Shown here piece by piece: positions 49,525-58,846 of a DNA stretch of 64,000 bases (the stretch's first letter is position 1; every line of letters begins with the position of its first letter). Origin of the DNA: an uncultured Oscillospiraceae bacterium (GTDB lineage: Bacteria; Bacillota; Clostridia; Oscillospirales; Oscillospiraceae). Under the pieces are notes generated by a model, which was not told the DNA's origin, did no database searches, and saw only the letters and a list, made by a program, of their open reading frames with translations. The position numbers and the translations under genes were made by a program. The stretch spans positions 1 through 64,000 of the forward strand of contig CAKUDE010000008.1 in NCBI GenBank assembly GCA_934645175.1, given 5' to 3'.

Positions 49525-50853
49525 TTACTCCTCCTTGTCGCCCTTCTGGCGGACGGTAATGCGGACGGGCGTGCCCTCCAATCCGAATACGGCGCGGATC
49601 TGGTTTTCCAGATAGCGCTGGTAGGAAAAGTGGAACAGGCGCGCATCGTTGCAGAAAAACACGAAATGCGGCGGCTTGACGCCCACCTGTGTGATATAGT
49701 AGATCTTAAGTCTGCGGCCCTTGTCCGTGGGCGGCTGAACACGCGCCGTAGCGTCCTCCAGAATATTATTCAACATTCCGGTGGTAATGCGCATGGCACT
49801 CTGATTTGCCACATAGGTAATCATTTCAAAGAGCTTATTCACGCGCTGGCCGGTCAATGCGGAGATGAACAGCAGCGGTGCGTAGCTCATATAGCCGAGA
49901 TCCTGCCGGATCTTAGCGGTCATTTCGTTCATCGTGCCGGTTTCCTTATCGATCATGTCCCACTTGTTGACAACGATGATAGAGGCCTTGCCTGCCTCGT
50001 GAATCAGGCCGGCGATCTTCGTATCCTGCTCGGTAACGCCCTCATTCGCGTCGATCAGGAGCAGGCACACATCCGCGCGGTCTATTGCGGAAATGGAACG
50101 CAGATTGGAATACTTTTCGATGGCGTCATCCACCTTCGATTTGCGGCGCATCCCGGCCGTATCGATAAAGCGGTACTTGCCGAACTCGTTTTCAAACTCG
50201 CTGTCGATGGCATCGCGGGTTGTTCCGGCCACATCCGAAACGATAACGCGCTGCTCGCCCAGGATGCGATTGAGCAGGCTGGACTTGCCGACATTCGGCT
50301 TTCCGACGATGGCGACGGAGATAATTTCACCCTCATCCTCCTGTGCGACAGACTCCGGAAACTGCTCGACGCACCAGTCGAGCAGCTCGTCCGTGCCGTG
50401 GCCGTGGACGGCGGAAACCTCAAAGCAGTCGCCGATACCCAACGAATAAAACTCATAGAACGCCGGATCGGTCATGCCGACGGAATCGCACTTATTGACC
50501 GCAAGGCATACAGGCTTGCGGCTGCGCAGCAGCATCGTCGCCACATCCTGGTCGGCTGCGGTCACGCCCACACGCACATCGGCAACCATGACGATGACAT
50601 CGGCCGTTGCAATGGCAATCTCCGCCTGACGGCGCATAAACTGCAGCATTTCGCTGTCGGTATTCGGCTCGATGCCGCCGGTGTCTACCAGGTCAAAATC
50701 ACGACCGTTCCAGTCGCAGCTTCCATAGATCCGGTCGCGCGTTACGCCGGGAGTATCCTCAACAATGGCCATTCGTTTGCCGGTAAGCTTATTAAAAAGC
50801 ATGGATTTACCCACATTCGGGCGACCGACAATGGCAACCAGGGGCTTCGGCAT
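49525..50853 (-). CDS. der: Ribosome biogenesis GTPase Der
   Basis: Tandem GTPase of 442 residues required for 50S assembly. Two G domains are visible: GRPNVGKSMLFNKLTG with DTGG and NKCD, then GKPNVGKSSLLNRILG with DTAGMRRKSKV and NKWD. A KH-like C-terminal domain ends VRITVRQKGDKEE. The start MPKPLVAIVGRPN has AAAGGAGG seven bases upstream. It opens the der-plsY-gpsA-gtrA run and has its own promoter. Confidence 0.97.
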   Translation of the reverse strand: MPKPLVAIVGRPNVGKSMLFNKLTGKRMAIVEDTPGVTRDRIYGSCDWNGRDFDLVDTGGIEPNTDSEMLQFMRRQAEIAIATADVIVMVADVRVGVTAADQDVATMLLRSRKPVCLAVNKCDSVGMTDPAFYEFYSLGIGDCFEVSAVHGHGTDELLDWCVEQFPESVAQEDEGEIISVAIVGKPNVGKSSLLNRILGEQRVIVSDVAGTTRDAIDSEFENEFGKYRFIDTAGMRRKSKVDDAIEKYSNLRSISAIDRADVCLLLIDANEGVTEQDTKIAGLIHEAGKASIIVVNKWDMIDKETGTMNEMTAKIRQDLGYMSYAPLLFISALTGQRVNKLFEMITYVANQSAMRITTGMLNNILEDATARVQPPTDKGRRLKIYYITQVGVKPPHFVFFCNDARLFHFSYQRYLENQIRAVFGLEGTPVRITVRQKGDKEE

Positions 50854-50909
50854 CAAAATGCCTCCTTTCAAAAAGCGCCTAGGCGCAGGAATTTCAAAAA
50901 TCTCTGTCT

Positions 50910-50938
50910 ATTATGCCACAGCCGCAGGAAAAATGCAA
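50910..50938 (-). promoter_or_regulatory. Promoter of the der operon
   Basis: On the minus strand TTGCAT (50933-50938), a 17-base spacer and CATAAT (50910-50915). Confidence 0.6.
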
Positions 50939-51014
50939 CAAAAATCGCATCCGCTCCGTATCAGCCCCCGAAACGGCGGCCGCTCCCGGCGCTTCGCCGA
51001 ACGGCAAAAGAAAA

Positions 51015-51036
51015 GAGGAGCGCTTTCGCGTTCCTC
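51015..51036 (-). terminator. Terminator of the yceD-rpmF unit
   Basis: GAGGAGCGC (51015-51023) pairs with GCGTTCCTC (51028-51036) with one mismatch, followed by TTTTC on the minus strand. Confidence 0.7.
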
Positions 51037-51057
51037 ATTTCCTCATTCAGTTCTGAA

Positions 51058-51246
51058 TCAGTTCGCTTCCGCAGCAGGGAGAACCTCGCGGCCATTGTAG
51101 GTACCGCAGTTCTTGCACGCTCTGTGGGGCAGGCGAGGCTCGCCGCACTTCGGGCAGGCGACAACGCCGGGGATGGAAAGCTTCCAATGCGAGCTGCGTC
51201 TCTTATCCCGTCTCGCCTTGGAAACCTTACACTTCGGAACAGCCAT
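51058..51246 (-). CDS. rpmF: Large ribosomal subunit protein bL32
   Basis: Ribosomal protein of 62 residues: [18 protein letters not shown], then [19 protein letters not shown], the zinc-ribbon form with two C-x2-C pairs. The start has AAGGAGGTG nine bases upstream. It lies 29 bp downstream of the yceD-like gene, the classic yceD-rpmF pairing. Confidence 0.96.
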   Translation of the reverse strand: MAVPKCKVSKARRDKRRSSHWKLSIPGVVACPKCGEPRLPHRACKNCGTYNGREVLPAAEAN

Positions 51247-51275
51247 GAATGACACCTCCTTGGTCAGAGTGAAAA

Positions 51276-51779
51276 TTACTTATCCTTCAAAAGCTGTCCC
51301 AAGACAGCCAAACGGGGATCGGGTTCGGGGCGGCACCGACAGGGGCCGTCGTTCAGATCCGCGCCGCAGCGGAAGCACAGGCCCTTGCAGTCCGGCTTGC
51401 ACAGCAGCTTGGAATCCATATTGAGCACGAAGGCGGTAGTTAGGATCTCGTCAAGATCAGCCGCCTCGGGGTCTACCACAAAGACCCATTCGTCGGCCTC
51501 GTCCTCGTTTTCCAGCGCAGTGACGAGCACCGCACGCACCGGATAGGATACTTCCCGCGTAAACTCGGACGCACAGCGGTCGCAGACGGCATGAAGCCGT
51601 GTGGAAAGCTGCGCCGTGAGCACCAGAACGCCCGCCGTGTTGCGAACCTCGCCGCGGCAGACAACCGGCTCCGCGACCGGGCGGCAGCTTCCGAAGGTCA
51701 TATCGCTCAGGTCCAGCTCCGTCCGAAACGGAAGCGCGGCATCCGGTGTACGGAGGAGCTTCGTGAGGCTGAAAAGCAT
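51276..51779 (-). CDS. YceD/DUF177 family protein
   Basis: Protein of 167 residues in the DUF177 family, associated with 23S rRNA accumulation in plants and E. coli. The N-terminal beta region is followed by [13 protein letters not shown] and, later, [21 protein letters not shown], giving two Cys clusters typical of the family. The start MLFSLTKLL has GGAGG six bases upstream. It precedes rpmF under a near-consensus promoter. Confidence 0.92.
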   Translation of the reverse strand: MLFSLTKLLRTPDAALPFRTELDLSDMTFGSCRPVAEPVVCRGEVRNTAGVLVLTAQLSTRLHAVCDRCASEFTREVSYPVRAVLVTALENEDEADEWVFVVDPEAADLDEILTTAFVLNMDSKLLCKPDCKGLCFRCGADLNDGPCRCRPEPDPRLAVLGQLLKDK

Positions 51780-51812
51780 AGAATTCCTCCGTTCCATAGT
51801 CGTGCGTCTGCT

Positions 51813-51841
51813 ATTATACCGCGTCAATACCCGTTTGTCAA
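51813..51841 (-). promoter_or_regulatory. Consensus promoter of yceD-rpmF
   Basis: On the minus strand a perfect TTGACA (51836-51841), a 17-base spacer and TATAAT (51813-51818). Confidence 0.85.
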
Positions 51842-51923
51842 ATCATTTTTCATCTTTTTTCGGAATTTCTCTTGACTTTCCCGCCTCCGTGCCGAATAAT
51901 ATTCCGGAAGGGAGAAATGCCCC

Positions 51924-52886
51924 GTGAAAGAGCTGATAATCGGAAAAAATGACGCAGGGCAGCGCCTCGACCGCTATCTGGCCAAGGCCGTGCCGCTGCT
52001 CCCGGCCTCTTTGGCGCAGAAATACCTGCGCCTTAAGCGCATCAAGTGCAACGGTGCCCGCGCCGCGCGCGACACGCGCCTGTGTGAGGGCGACATACTT
52101 CAATTGTATATCAACGACGAATTTTTTGACCGTCCCTCGGAGCAGAACGCCTATCTGACCGTCTCCGCACCGAAGCTGAACATCGTCTATGAGGACGAGA
52201 ACCTGCTGCTCGTAGATAAGCGGCCGGGGTTGGCTGTCCACCCGCACGACGGCGCGGAATACGGCAAAACGCTCATTGACCACATTCTGGCCTACCTCTA
52301 TGCCAAAGGCGACTGGCATCCGCGTGAGGAGCGCGCCTTCACGCCGGCACTGTGCAACCGCATCGACCGCAATACCGGCGGCATCGTCATCGCGGCAAAA
52401 AACGCCGAAGCACTGCGCATTTTGAATCAGAAAATCCGTGACCGTGAGCTGGATAAACGTTATCTCGCCATTGTCGAGGGCTCGCCGAAGCCCCGCGAGG
52501 GTACGTTGAAGGGCTATCTGTTCAAGGATGCGGTAAAAAACCGGGTATTTGTTACAGACGCGCCGCAAAGGGGCTCGAAAAGCTGCGAAACGCGCTACCG
52601 TGTGCTGCAAAGCCGCGCCGGATTGTCGCTTGTGGAATGCGAGCTCATCACCGGCCGGACGCACCAGATCCGCGCACAGTTCGCCCATGCGGGACACCCG
52701 CTGCTCGGCGACGGAAAATACGGCAAGCTCGACAAGCGCTTTGACCGGAATTATCAGGCGCTCTATTCCTACCGTCTGGAATTTCGCTTCACGACCGACG
52801 CCGGCAGTCTGGCCTATCTGAACGGCCGCACGTTTCAGGTAAAAGAGGTCGATTTTGTCCGCGAGTATTTTCCGAGCAATGAATAA
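51924..52886 (+). CDS. RluA-family pseudouridine synthase
   Basis: Enzyme of 320 residues that converts uridine to pseudouridine in rRNA or tRNA. An N-terminal S4-like RNA-binding domain (RLDRYLAKAVPLLP...LRLKRIKCNGA) precedes the catalytic domain with the active-site Asp in NRIDRNTGG, then RELDKRYLAIVEG and the end motif GRTHQIRAQFAHAGHPLLGD. The start is GTG, with GGGAG about 12 bases upstream. It is divergent from yceD. Which uridine it modifies is not evident. Confidence 0.93.
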   Translation: MKELIIGKNDAGQRLDRYLAKAVPLLPASLAQKYLRLKRIKCNGARAARDTRLCEGDILQLYINDEFFDRPSEQNAYLTVSAPKLNIVYEDENLLLVDKRPGLAVHPHDGAEYGKTLIDHILAYLYAKGDWHPREERAFTPALCNRIDRNTGGIVIAAKNAEALRILNQKIRDRELDKRYLAIVEGSPKPREGTLKGYLFKDAVKNRVFVTDAPQRGSKSCETRYRVLQSRAGLSLVECELITGRTHQIRAQFAHAGHPLLGDGKYGKLDKRFDRNYQALYSYRLEFRFTTDAGSLAYLNGRTFQVKEVDFVREYFPSNE

Positions 52887-52896
52887 ACCACGCAAA

Positions 52897-52922
52897 GCCG
52901 CCCCGTCGTCCGACGGGGCGGC
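52897..52922. terminator. Bidirectional terminator
   Basis: A perfect 12-bp stem GCCGCCCCGTCG/CGACGGGGCGGC with a 2-base loop and a T-run on the plus strand lies between convergent genes. Confidence 0.85.
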
Positions 52923-52927
52923 AGTTT

Positions 52928-53200
52928 TTACACGTTTTCCTCCAGCCAGCGCCGCATTTCTTCCCTGCCCTCCTCAGACATAGGAAAGGTTCGTTCCAGC
53001 TCAATGGCGCTCAGCTCATAACACAGCTCACCGTGCCACAGCTCGCAGCGGATAGAGCTGGCCGCCGCATCGATCTCCTTGGCCTTCGGGTCGGACTTGA
53101 CGACCTCCGGCCGGATCCGGAAACGCAGCGCGCCGCAGCTTCCGGTGAAGATATTGTCGTTTTCAAATGTATGCAGCGTCGGCAGATAGATCTCCGGCAT
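52928..53200 (-). CDS. Small hypothetical protein downstream of pepF
   Basis: Protein of 90 residues that I cannot assign to a characterised family. It reads as a beta-rich domain (FTGSCGALRFRIRPEVVK, IRCELWHGELCYELSAIE) with a helical acidic C-terminus (MSEEGREEMRRWLEENV). No signal peptide or membrane helix is present. It starts 4 bp after pepF and is probably co-transcribed with it. GGCATG context offers only a modest ribosome site. Confidence 0.72.
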   Translation of the reverse strand: MPEIYLPTLHTFENDNIFTGSCGALRFRIRPEVVKSDPKAKEIDAAASSIRCELWHGELCYELSAIELERTFPMSEEGREEMRRWLEENV

Positions 53201-53204
53201 GGGA

Positions 53205-55010
53205 TCAGTCCTTCATCAGTTCATCCATCTCGTCGATGAGCTCACCGAACAGCGCCAGCGCCTCCTCAACGGGTTTGGTCGTGCTCATATCCACACCGGC
53301 GCCCTTGAGCAGATCGATGGGGCTCTTGGAGCAGCCGCCGGAGAGGAAGCCGAGGTAGTCCTTCACGGCGCTTTCGCCCTCGCGCAGAATGCGGCGCGAC
53401 AGCGCAATGGCCGCGGCGTAGCCGGTGGCATACTGGAACACATAATAGTTGTAGTAGAAATGCGGGATACGCATCCATTCCAGATCGATCTCGTCGTCAA
53501 GCACAACGTTCTCGCCGAAATACAGGCGGTTCAGCTTACGGTACTCGGAATTCAGCACCTCCGGTGTCAGCGTCACGCCGTCCTGTGCCAGCTTGCCGAT
53601 AATCATTTCGAACTCTGCGAACATGGTCTGGCGGTAAAGCGTCGAACGGAACTGCTCAAGGAAGTGGTTGATCAGGTAGGCGCGTTCCTTTTTGTCCGTG
53701 GTGCGGGCAAGCAGATACTCCATCAGCAGCGCCTCGTTGCAGGTCGAAGCAACCTCCGCAACAAAGATCACATAATCAGAATCCAGCGGGTTCTGCGTAT
53801 GGTTCGACAGATAGGAGTGCATCGCATGGCCCATCTCATGGGCAAGGGTGAATTGGCTGTCCAGCGTACCGGAATAGTTGAGCAGGACGAAGGGATGCAC
53901 CTTCGCGCCGGCAGAATAGGCGCCGGAGCGCTTGCCGACATTCTGGTAGACATCGATCCAGCGGTTCTCAAAGCCTTGCTTCAGGACCTTGCGATAGTCC
54001 TCGCCGAGCGGTGCGAGCGCATCATAAACGAGCTTCTTTGCGTCCTCGATGTCCGCCTTCTTGTCCAGACCGGCGACCAGCGGTGTGTAAAGATCATACA
54101 TATGCAGCTCATCGAGTCCCAGCAGCTTCTTGCGCAGATCAACATAGCGATGCAGCTTGTCGGCGTTCTTGTGAACGGCATCGATCAGGTTCGTATAGAC
54201 CTCGACCGGAACGTTCGTACGCGAGAGCGAAGCCTCCAGCGCGGAATTGTACTTGCGTGCCTGCGCAAAGAACTTGAGCTGCTTGACGTGACCCGCCAGC
54301 GTCGCGGCGATGGTGTTTCTGAATTTCCCGTAGCCGTGGTAGAGATTTTCAAACGCGCTCTTGCGCAGGGCGCGATCCTCGCTCTCCATATAGCCGATGT
54401 AGGTTCCGGCGGAAAGCGGATATTTGTTGCCCTCGGCATCCACGGCATCTTCAAAGGTGATGTCCGCATTATTGAACATGCCGTAGATATTGCGCGGGGT
54501 CTGGCCCAGCTCACCGGCGGCAGCCAGCAGCTTCTCTTCCGCAGGACTGAGAACATGCTCACGCAGGCGGCGCGCGTCGGTCAGATAACGGCGATAGCGC
54601 TCCAGCTCAGGGCACTCCGCATAGAATTTCTCCAGCGTCTCCTCCGAAATGGCCATCAGCTCCGGCGTAGCGAAGCTGGATGCGGCGTTCAGCTCAACAA
54701 ACACACTCATCATACTGCCGGACATCGCCTGATACTTCGCGTCGCGGGTGTCTTCATCGGCGCGGCGCATGGCATAGTTGCCAATGGCATCGGACAGAAG
54801 CTCAAGCTCCTCCTCCAGGCGCAAAAAAGCCAGAAGCGCTTCGGCGGATTGGCCGAGCTTTCCCGCAAAGGCGGCAAACTTCGGTGCCATCGCCTTGACC
54901 TTCTCCAGGTCCTGCTGCCACAGCTCGTCCGTTGCATAAAGATCGGCGACCGCCCACTTATCCTGCTCGCGGATCTCGGAGCGCTCGGGAATCTTCTTCA
55001 TTTCAGCCAT
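53205..55010 (-). CDS. pepF: Oligoendopeptidase F
   Basis: Cytosolic M3-family zinc metallopeptidase of 601 residues that degrades medium-sized peptides. The active-site HEMGH motif (FTLAHEMGHAMHS) lies near residue 390, with the third zinc ligand in VAEVASTCNEALL about 25 residues later. The helical N-terminal domain (about 1-200) and the length fit PepF. TTGGAGG stands before the ATG. A small gene follows 4 bp downstream. Confidence 0.95.
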   Translation of the reverse strand: MAEMKKIPERSEIREQDKWAVADLYATDELWQQDLEKVKAMAPKFAAFAGKLGQSAEALLAFLRLEEELELLSDAIGNYAMRRADEDTRDAKYQAMSGSMMSVFVELNAASSFATPELMAISEETLEKFYAECPELERYRRYLTDARRLREHVLSPAEEKLLAAAGELGQTPRNIYGMFNNADITFEDAVDAEGNKYPLSAGTYIGYMESEDRALRKSAFENLYHGYGKFRNTIAATLAGHVKQLKFFAQARKYNSALEASLSRTNVPVEVYTNLIDAVHKNADKLHRYVDLRKKLLGLDELHMYDLYTPLVAGLDKKADIEDAKKLVYDALAPLGEDYRKVLKQGFENRWIDVYQNVGKRSGAYSAGAKVHPFVLLNYSGTLDSQFTLAHEMGHAMHSYLSNHTQNPLDSDYVIFVAEVASTCNEALLMEYLLARTTDKKERAYLINHFLEQFRSTLYRQTMFAEFEMIIGKLAQDGVTLTPEVLNSEYRKLNRLYFGENVVLDDEIDLEWMRIPHFYYNYYVFQYATGYAAAIALSRRILREGESAVKDYLGFLSGGCSKSPIDLLKGAGVDMSTTKPVEEALALFGELIDEMDELMKD

Positions 55011-55049
55011 AGGTTACCTCCAAATATATTCATTCATTCCGTATAAAAA

Positions 55050-55074
55050 GCCGGAGAAGGAACACCTCTCCGGC
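55050..55074 (-). terminator. Terminator of the polyferredoxin gene
   Basis: GCCGGAG (55050-55056) pairs with CTCCGGC (55068-55074), extended by AGG/CCT, with CTTTTTA downstream on the minus strand. Confidence 0.8.
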
Positions 55075-55086
55075 AAAATACGCGCG

Positions 55087-55473
55087 TTATTCGGTGATCT
55101 CAAGAACCTCCATCGGACAGGACTTGACGCAAATGCCGCAGGCGATACACTTCGAGGCATTGGTCATCCCCGGCTCAAAGACAATAACGCCGAAGGGGCA
55201 GGCTTCCTTACACTTGCCGCAGCCGACACAGAGCTTCCTGTTGATCATGTAGACGCCGGTCTTGGGGTTCTGCGTGATAGCGCCATGCTCACAGGCCGCG
55301 GCGCATTTGCCGCACTGCACGCAGGTCATGGGACGCACCTTGCCGCTGCGCTCAACGATCTGAACGCAGGATTTGGCCGGGTCGAATTCCTTGTAAAACG
55401 CGGTGGAGCAGGCACGGACGCACTCCAGGCAGGCCATGCACTGCACGTCCTTTTTGACGGTCAGTTTTTTCAT
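55087..55473 (-). CDS. Polyferredoxin-type 4Fe-4S protein
   Basis: Electron carrier of 128 residues with four C-x2-C-x2-C-x3-C motifs: CMACLECVRAC (about 12-22), CVQCGKCAAAC (about 51-61), CVGCGKCKEAC (about 82-92) and CIACGICVKSC (about 111-121). It could hold up to four [4Fe-4S] clusters. It resembles the electron-transfer subunits of hydrogenases, CO dehydrogenases and aldehyde oxidoreductases, but no such partner is adjacent. It is a single-gene unit with a promoter and terminator. Confidence 0.9.
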   Translation of the reverse strand: MKKLTVKKDVQCMACLECVRACSTAFYKEFDPAKSCVQIVERSGKVRPMTCVQCGKCAAACEHGAITQNPKTGVYMINRKLCVGCGKCKEACPFGVIVFEPGMTNASKCIACGICVKSCPMEVLEITE

Positions 55474-55538
55474 ATTGATTGAATCCCCTTTGCTTCGGCA
55501 CGCCGTTCCAAGAGCACGCCGAATTGTTTGTAAATGTA

Positions 55539-55567
55539 ATTATATATCATTTTTCGACGGATTGCAA
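55539..55567 (-). promoter_or_regulatory. Promoter of the polyferredoxin gene
   Basis: On the minus strand TTGCAA (55562-55567), a 17-base spacer and TATAAT (55539-55544). Confidence 0.75.
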
Positions 55568-55669
55568 CGTATTTTTCACATTTTTAAAAAAATCACACCG
55601 ACGCGCATACATTTTTCCGCACGGCAAATACTATGCAGGCAACAAAGCAAGTATGATTGGAGGATCACC

Positions 55670-55951
55670 ATGAAACGATTTGCGACCCTGACGCTGGCGG
55701 TACTGCTCATCGCCGCGCTCTTTACCGGCTGCACGGACGACAGTACCATGACCACCGTCCCCATGACAACGATACCGATGACCACCGTACCGCCTACCAC
55801 CGTGCCGCCCACTACGGTCCCGCCGACCACCGTGCCGTCTACTACGGAGCCGGACACAACGGACACAGGCAATGAAACGGAGCAGCCCGGCACAACGAAT
55901 GTCTCCGAGCCGACCGACGGCTCGGCCGCACGCGGCAGACGCGGTATGTAA
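55670..55951 (+). CDS. Small lipoprotein with Thr-Thr-Val-Pro repeats
   Basis: Lipoprotein of 93 residues. The signal peptide (MKRFATLTLAVLLIAALFTGC) ends in a lipobox. The mature part is almost entirely a Thr/Pro-rich repeat: seven pentapeptides of the form xTTVP (residues 27-61), then a TEPDTTDTG linker and a short basic end. There is no folded domain, so it looks like a membrane-anchored spacer, possibly glycosylated. Whether it is a remnant of a longer protein is unclear. TTGGAGG lies before the ATG. Confidence 0.75.
   Translation: MKRFATLTLAVLLIAALFTGCTDDSTMTTVPMTTIPMTTVPPTTVPPTTVPPTTVPSTTEPDTTDTGNETEQPGTTNVSEPTDGSAARGRRGM
55748..55852 (+). repeat. 15-bp minisatellite (seven copies) in the lipoprotein gene
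   Basis: Seven in-frame 15-bp units encode MTTVP, MTTIP, MTTVP, PTTVP, PTTVP, PTTVP and STTEP. Copy number may vary between strains by slippage. Confidence 0.8.
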
Positions 55952-55955
55952 CGGC

Positions 55956-55991
55956 AAAACGCAGCCCTCCGATACCGGAGGACTGCGTTTT
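55956..55991. terminator. Bidirectional terminator
   Basis: A 16-bp stem with one mismatch (55956-55971 with 55976-55991) and A/T flanks lies between two convergent genes. Confidence 0.85.
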
Positions 55992-55996
55992 ATGCA

Positions 55997-56560
55997 TCAG
56001 TAGCACCGTAGAAAACGTGCCTTATCGCGCAGCGACATCAAATCAGCAAACGCCTCCGGGCGTTTTGCCGCATCGCGCAGCAGCGCCGCCGGATGGTACA
56101 TCGCCATATAAAACACGCCGTCGCGTTCAAACCATTGCCCGTGTTCGCGCGTAATACGAAAATCCGGTCGGATCAGACGCATCGCCGCAATACGTCCGAG
56201 GCAGACGATCAGCTTCGGCTGAAGGATTCGGAGCTGCTCGAACAAATAGCCGATACAGGCATCCTGCTCCGTCTCCAGCGGATCGCGGTTTTGCGGAGGG
56301 CGGCATTTTACAATATTCGCAATGTAACAATTGGTTCTGTCAATATCAATAATGTGCAGCATCTCATCGAGCAGCTTGCCCGCCGCACCGACAAACGGTT
56401 CGCCCTGTAAATCCTCCTGCGCCCCCGGCCCTTCGCCGACAAAAACGATGGGCGACGGCACCTGCCCGACACCGAACACGAGCTTTGTACGGGTTTTGCC
56501 CAGCTCGCAGCGCATACAGCCTTCGCAACGGGCGCGCAGCGCGTTCATGGCTTCGCTCAT
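55997..56560 (-). CDS. Family 4 uracil-DNA glycosylase (4Fe-4S)
   Basis: DNA repair enzyme of 187 residues that removes uracil. The iron-sulfur Cys are in CEGCMRC, KCRPP and DAC; the active-site motifs are GEGPGAQED and [13 protein letters not shown], and [10 protein letters not shown] is the C-terminal motif. This set marks family 4 (thermophile-type) UDG. It overlaps the D,D-carboxypeptidase gene by 4 bp as its downstream partner, though the functions are unrelated. Confidence 0.93.
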   Translation of the reverse strand: MSEAMNALRARCEGCMRCELGKTRTKLVFGVGQVPSPIVFVGEGPGAQEDLQGEPFVGAAGKLLDEMLHIIDIDRTNCYIANIVKCRPPQNRDPLETEQDACIGYLFEQLRILQPKLIVCLGRIAAMRLIRPDFRITREHGQWFERDGVFYMAMYHPAALLRDAAKRPEAFADLMSLRDKARFLRCY

Positions 56561-58020
56561 CTGCGCTTGCCTCCGCTCTTTTTGCCGCCGTACCTGAGCT
56601 TATTCCACTGACGCATGGCCACGATCACCAGCACGGGAATCAGGAGCGCCAAAAGGACCATCGGAACAACATAGCGCATCCGACCGCCCTCTGTGTCGCC
56701 GCTCGGCGTCGGCTCGGTCGGTACGGAAGGCGCATTCGTCGGCTCGGTGGAATCGGAGGGAACCTCGGACTGTGACGGCGTCGGCTTATCCCCCGCGTTG
56801 GGGTCGCGGCGCACCGCCGTAAGCGTTACGAGATCGACCGTCGCCAGAACAAGGTCGCCGCACACCGCGCTGACCGTGCCGACCCGCTCTCCTTCGGCCA
56901 GCGGCGCCTCGGCACGCTCGGTATCATACTGCACGCGCAGCTCGATTTTCGTCAGGTCCACACTGTCCGGCAGCAGGACGCTGACGTCTGCAGCGGGATG
57001 TACGACGACACTGCTGCGGCCGTCGGCGTAGAGCACGTCCATCTGTCCGCTCATCACAAGCCTGGAAAGCACCTGCACGCGGGAGTAATGCTCCACGCCG
57101 TATTGCAGCATCCGTTTCGACTCGACAAAGCGCATATCGGTATAGCTCCCGTCCTCATTGGCTACGGTTTTGCCACCGCAGAAAATACTCATAAAGCTGA
57201 CATTTCCCTGCGTCGCCGTGGAGATCAGGCAACCGCCCGCGGGTGTTGTGAAGCCTGTTTTCAGCCCCTCCGCTTTGTCATAGTAATAGCGGTCGGTCAC
57301 GCGGGTGCTGGTAAGGTAATTCGTCGTTTTGAGGTTACGTTCACCGGACAGGTTCGTCGCCGGAACGGTATGGTAGGTCGTAGTGCAGAATTCGCGGAAC
57401 TGCTCATTCTGCCATGCCCAACGCGCCAGTGTAGAAAGATCACGCACGGTGGTAACATGGCGGCTGTCGTGCAGTCCGTGCGGGTTGCAGTAGTTCGTAT
57501 CCTGCATGCCAAGCTCCGCCGCCTGCTTGTTCATCATCTCCACAAACGCTTCGACGCTGCCGCCGAGGTGCTCGGCAATCACGTTGCACGCCTCATTGAC
57601 GGAGGCGACCATCGTGCAATATAACAGTTCGCGCAGCGTAAGCTGTTCGCCGGCAATCAACGTACAGCCAAGGTCAAAGCGTTTCTGATCCGCCAGCGCC
57701 TCCTCCGAAACCGTCAGCACATCATCCATATTGCCGTAGCGTATTGCTAACATACAAGTCATGATTTTGGTCAGGCTCGCCGGATAAAGCACCTGGTCGA
57801 TATTTTGCGCAAACAGGAGCGTGCCGGTATTCAGCTCAATGAGCGCGGCGGCTTTGCCGTCCACGGAAAGATCCGCCGGGAACTGCGCGTCGGTCAGCGC
57901 CTTCGGCGCAGGAAAATTCGGATCATAAGGATCCGCCGTCTGCTCCGCCAGTGCCGGCGTCAGGCAGCACAGCAGGATGCAGAGCAGCAACAGCAGGCTC
58001 AGTACACGATTTTTTTTCAT
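56557..58020 (-). CDS. D-alanyl-D-alanine carboxypeptidase (DacF-like), membrane anchored
   Basis: Low-molecular-mass penicillin-binding protein of 487 residues. A signal peptide precedes the S11 peptidase domain with the catalytic SLTK (Ser82, Lys85), SVN (about 144-146) and KTG (about 266) motifs. The C-terminal domain is followed by a Thr/Pro/Ser-rich linker ([18 protein letters not shown]) and a membrane helix with a basic tail. It trims the last D-Ala of peptidoglycan stems. TTGGAGG lies four bases before the ATG. In Bacillus, dacF sits directly before spoIIAA; here the gene is near the sigma-F operon but divergent from it. Confidence 0.93.
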   Translation of the reverse strand: MKKNRVLSLLLLLCILLCCLTPALAEQTADPYDPNFPAPKALTDAQFPADLSVDGKAAALIELNTGTLLFAQNIDQVLYPASLTKIMTCMLAIRYGNMDDVLTVSEEALADQKRFDLGCTLIAGEQLTLRELLYCTMVASVNEACNVIAEHLGGSVEAFVEMMNKQAAELGMQDTNYCNPHGLHDSRHVTTVRDLSTLARWAWQNEQFREFCTTTYHTVPATNLSGERNLKTTNYLTSTRVTDRYYYDKAEGLKTGFTTPAGGCLISTATQGNVSFMSIFCGGKTVANEDGSYTDMRFVESKRMLQYGVEHYSRVQVLSRLVMSGQMDVLYADGRSSVVVHPAADVSVLLPDSVDLTKIELRVQYDTERAEAPLAEGERVGTVSAVCGDLVLATVDLVTLTAVRRDPNAGDKPTPSQSEVPSDSTEPTNAPSVPTEPTPSGDTEGGRMRYVVPMVLLALLIPVLVIVAMRQWNKLRYGGKKSGGKRR

Positions 58021-58047
58021 AATACCTCCAAAATCACGGCGAAACGA

Positions 58048-58077
58048 TTGCCGCACACGGAACACTTGTGCTATAAT
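58048..58077 (+). promoter_or_regulatory. Promoter of the regulator-kinase-GerMN operon
   Basis: TTGCCG (58048-58053), an 18-base spacer and a TGC-extended TATAAT (58072-58077). Confidence 0.65.
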
Positions 58078-58168
58078 TGAGGAGAAAATCCCCCGGATAC
58101 GCCGTCTGTTATTATATTCCGAAAACAATGCGCTGTCAATCATTCGCCGGGGAGATCGGAGGCTTTCC

Positions 58169-58846
58169 ATGAAAATTCTGGTTGTAGACGATGAGGAGCT
58201 GCTCGTCAAAGGAATCCGCTTCAATCTTCAAAACGACGGCTATGAGGTCGTCACCGGTACAAACGGTCTGCAGGCCGTAGAGCTGGCGCGCAACCCGCAG
58301 GTGCGGCTGATCGTGCTCGACGTAATGATGCCGGAGATGGACGGACTGGAAGCCTGCCGCCGCATCCGTGAATTCTCGGATGTGCCGGTCATCATGCTCA
58401 CCGCCCGCACGGAGGATATGGACAAGCTCATCGGCTTTGACCACGGTGCGGACGACTATCTGACCAAACCGTTTAACATTCTTGAGCTTAAGGCTCGCAT
58501 TCGCGCGCTGCTGCGCCGCACCGGCGGCAGCGAAGCAAAAAAGGATCGCCTCACCATCGGTCCGTTTACGCTTGACCGCAGTGAACGAAACGTCTACCGC
58601 GACGGCCGTGCCGTAGAGCTGACCGCCCGCGAGTTTGATCTGGTAGAGCTGCTGATGAGCCATCCGAATCGCGTCTATTCGCGCGAAAATCTGCTTGATC
58701 TGCTCTGGGGCTACGACGAATACCGCAGCGACATCCGGACGGTAGACGTTCACATCCGCCGCATCCGCGAAAAGCTCGAGCAGATCCCAGCCGAGCCGCA
58801 GTATATTCTGACAAAGTGGGGAGTGGGATACTATTTCAAAGCATAA
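58169..58846 (+). CDS. OmpR/PhoB-family response regulator
   Basis: Response regulator of 225 residues. The receiver has VVDDEE, phospho-acceptor Asp51 in IVLDVMMPEMDG, and Lys in LTKPFNI. The winged-helix output domain reads LTAREFDLVELLMSHPNRVY and VDVHIRRIREKLE. The start has ATCGGAGG six bases upstream. It is the first gene of an operon with a histidine kinase and a GerMN lipoprotein, and the kinase frame overlaps its end. Confidence 0.95.
   Translation: MKILVVDDEELLVKGIRFNLQNDGYEVVTGTNGLQAVELARNPQVRLIVLDVMMPEMDGLEACRRIREFSDVPVIMLTARTEDMDKLIGFDHGADDYLTKPFNILELKARIRALLRRTGGSEAKKDRLTIGPFTLDRSERNVYRDGRAVELTAREFDLVELLMSHPNRVYSRENLLDLLWGYDEYRSDIRTVDVHIRRIREKLEQIPAEPQYILTKWGVGYYFKA

Noticed and set aside
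48772..51252. Long plus-strand open frame opposite der, plsY and gpsA
   Set aside because: It has no recognisable domain and low-complexity composition, while the minus strand encodes three well-conserved proteins.
53199..55046. Plus-strand open frame mirroring pepF
   Set aside because: The minus-strand product has the HEMGH motif and full family length; the mirror frame has no motif and no ribosome site.
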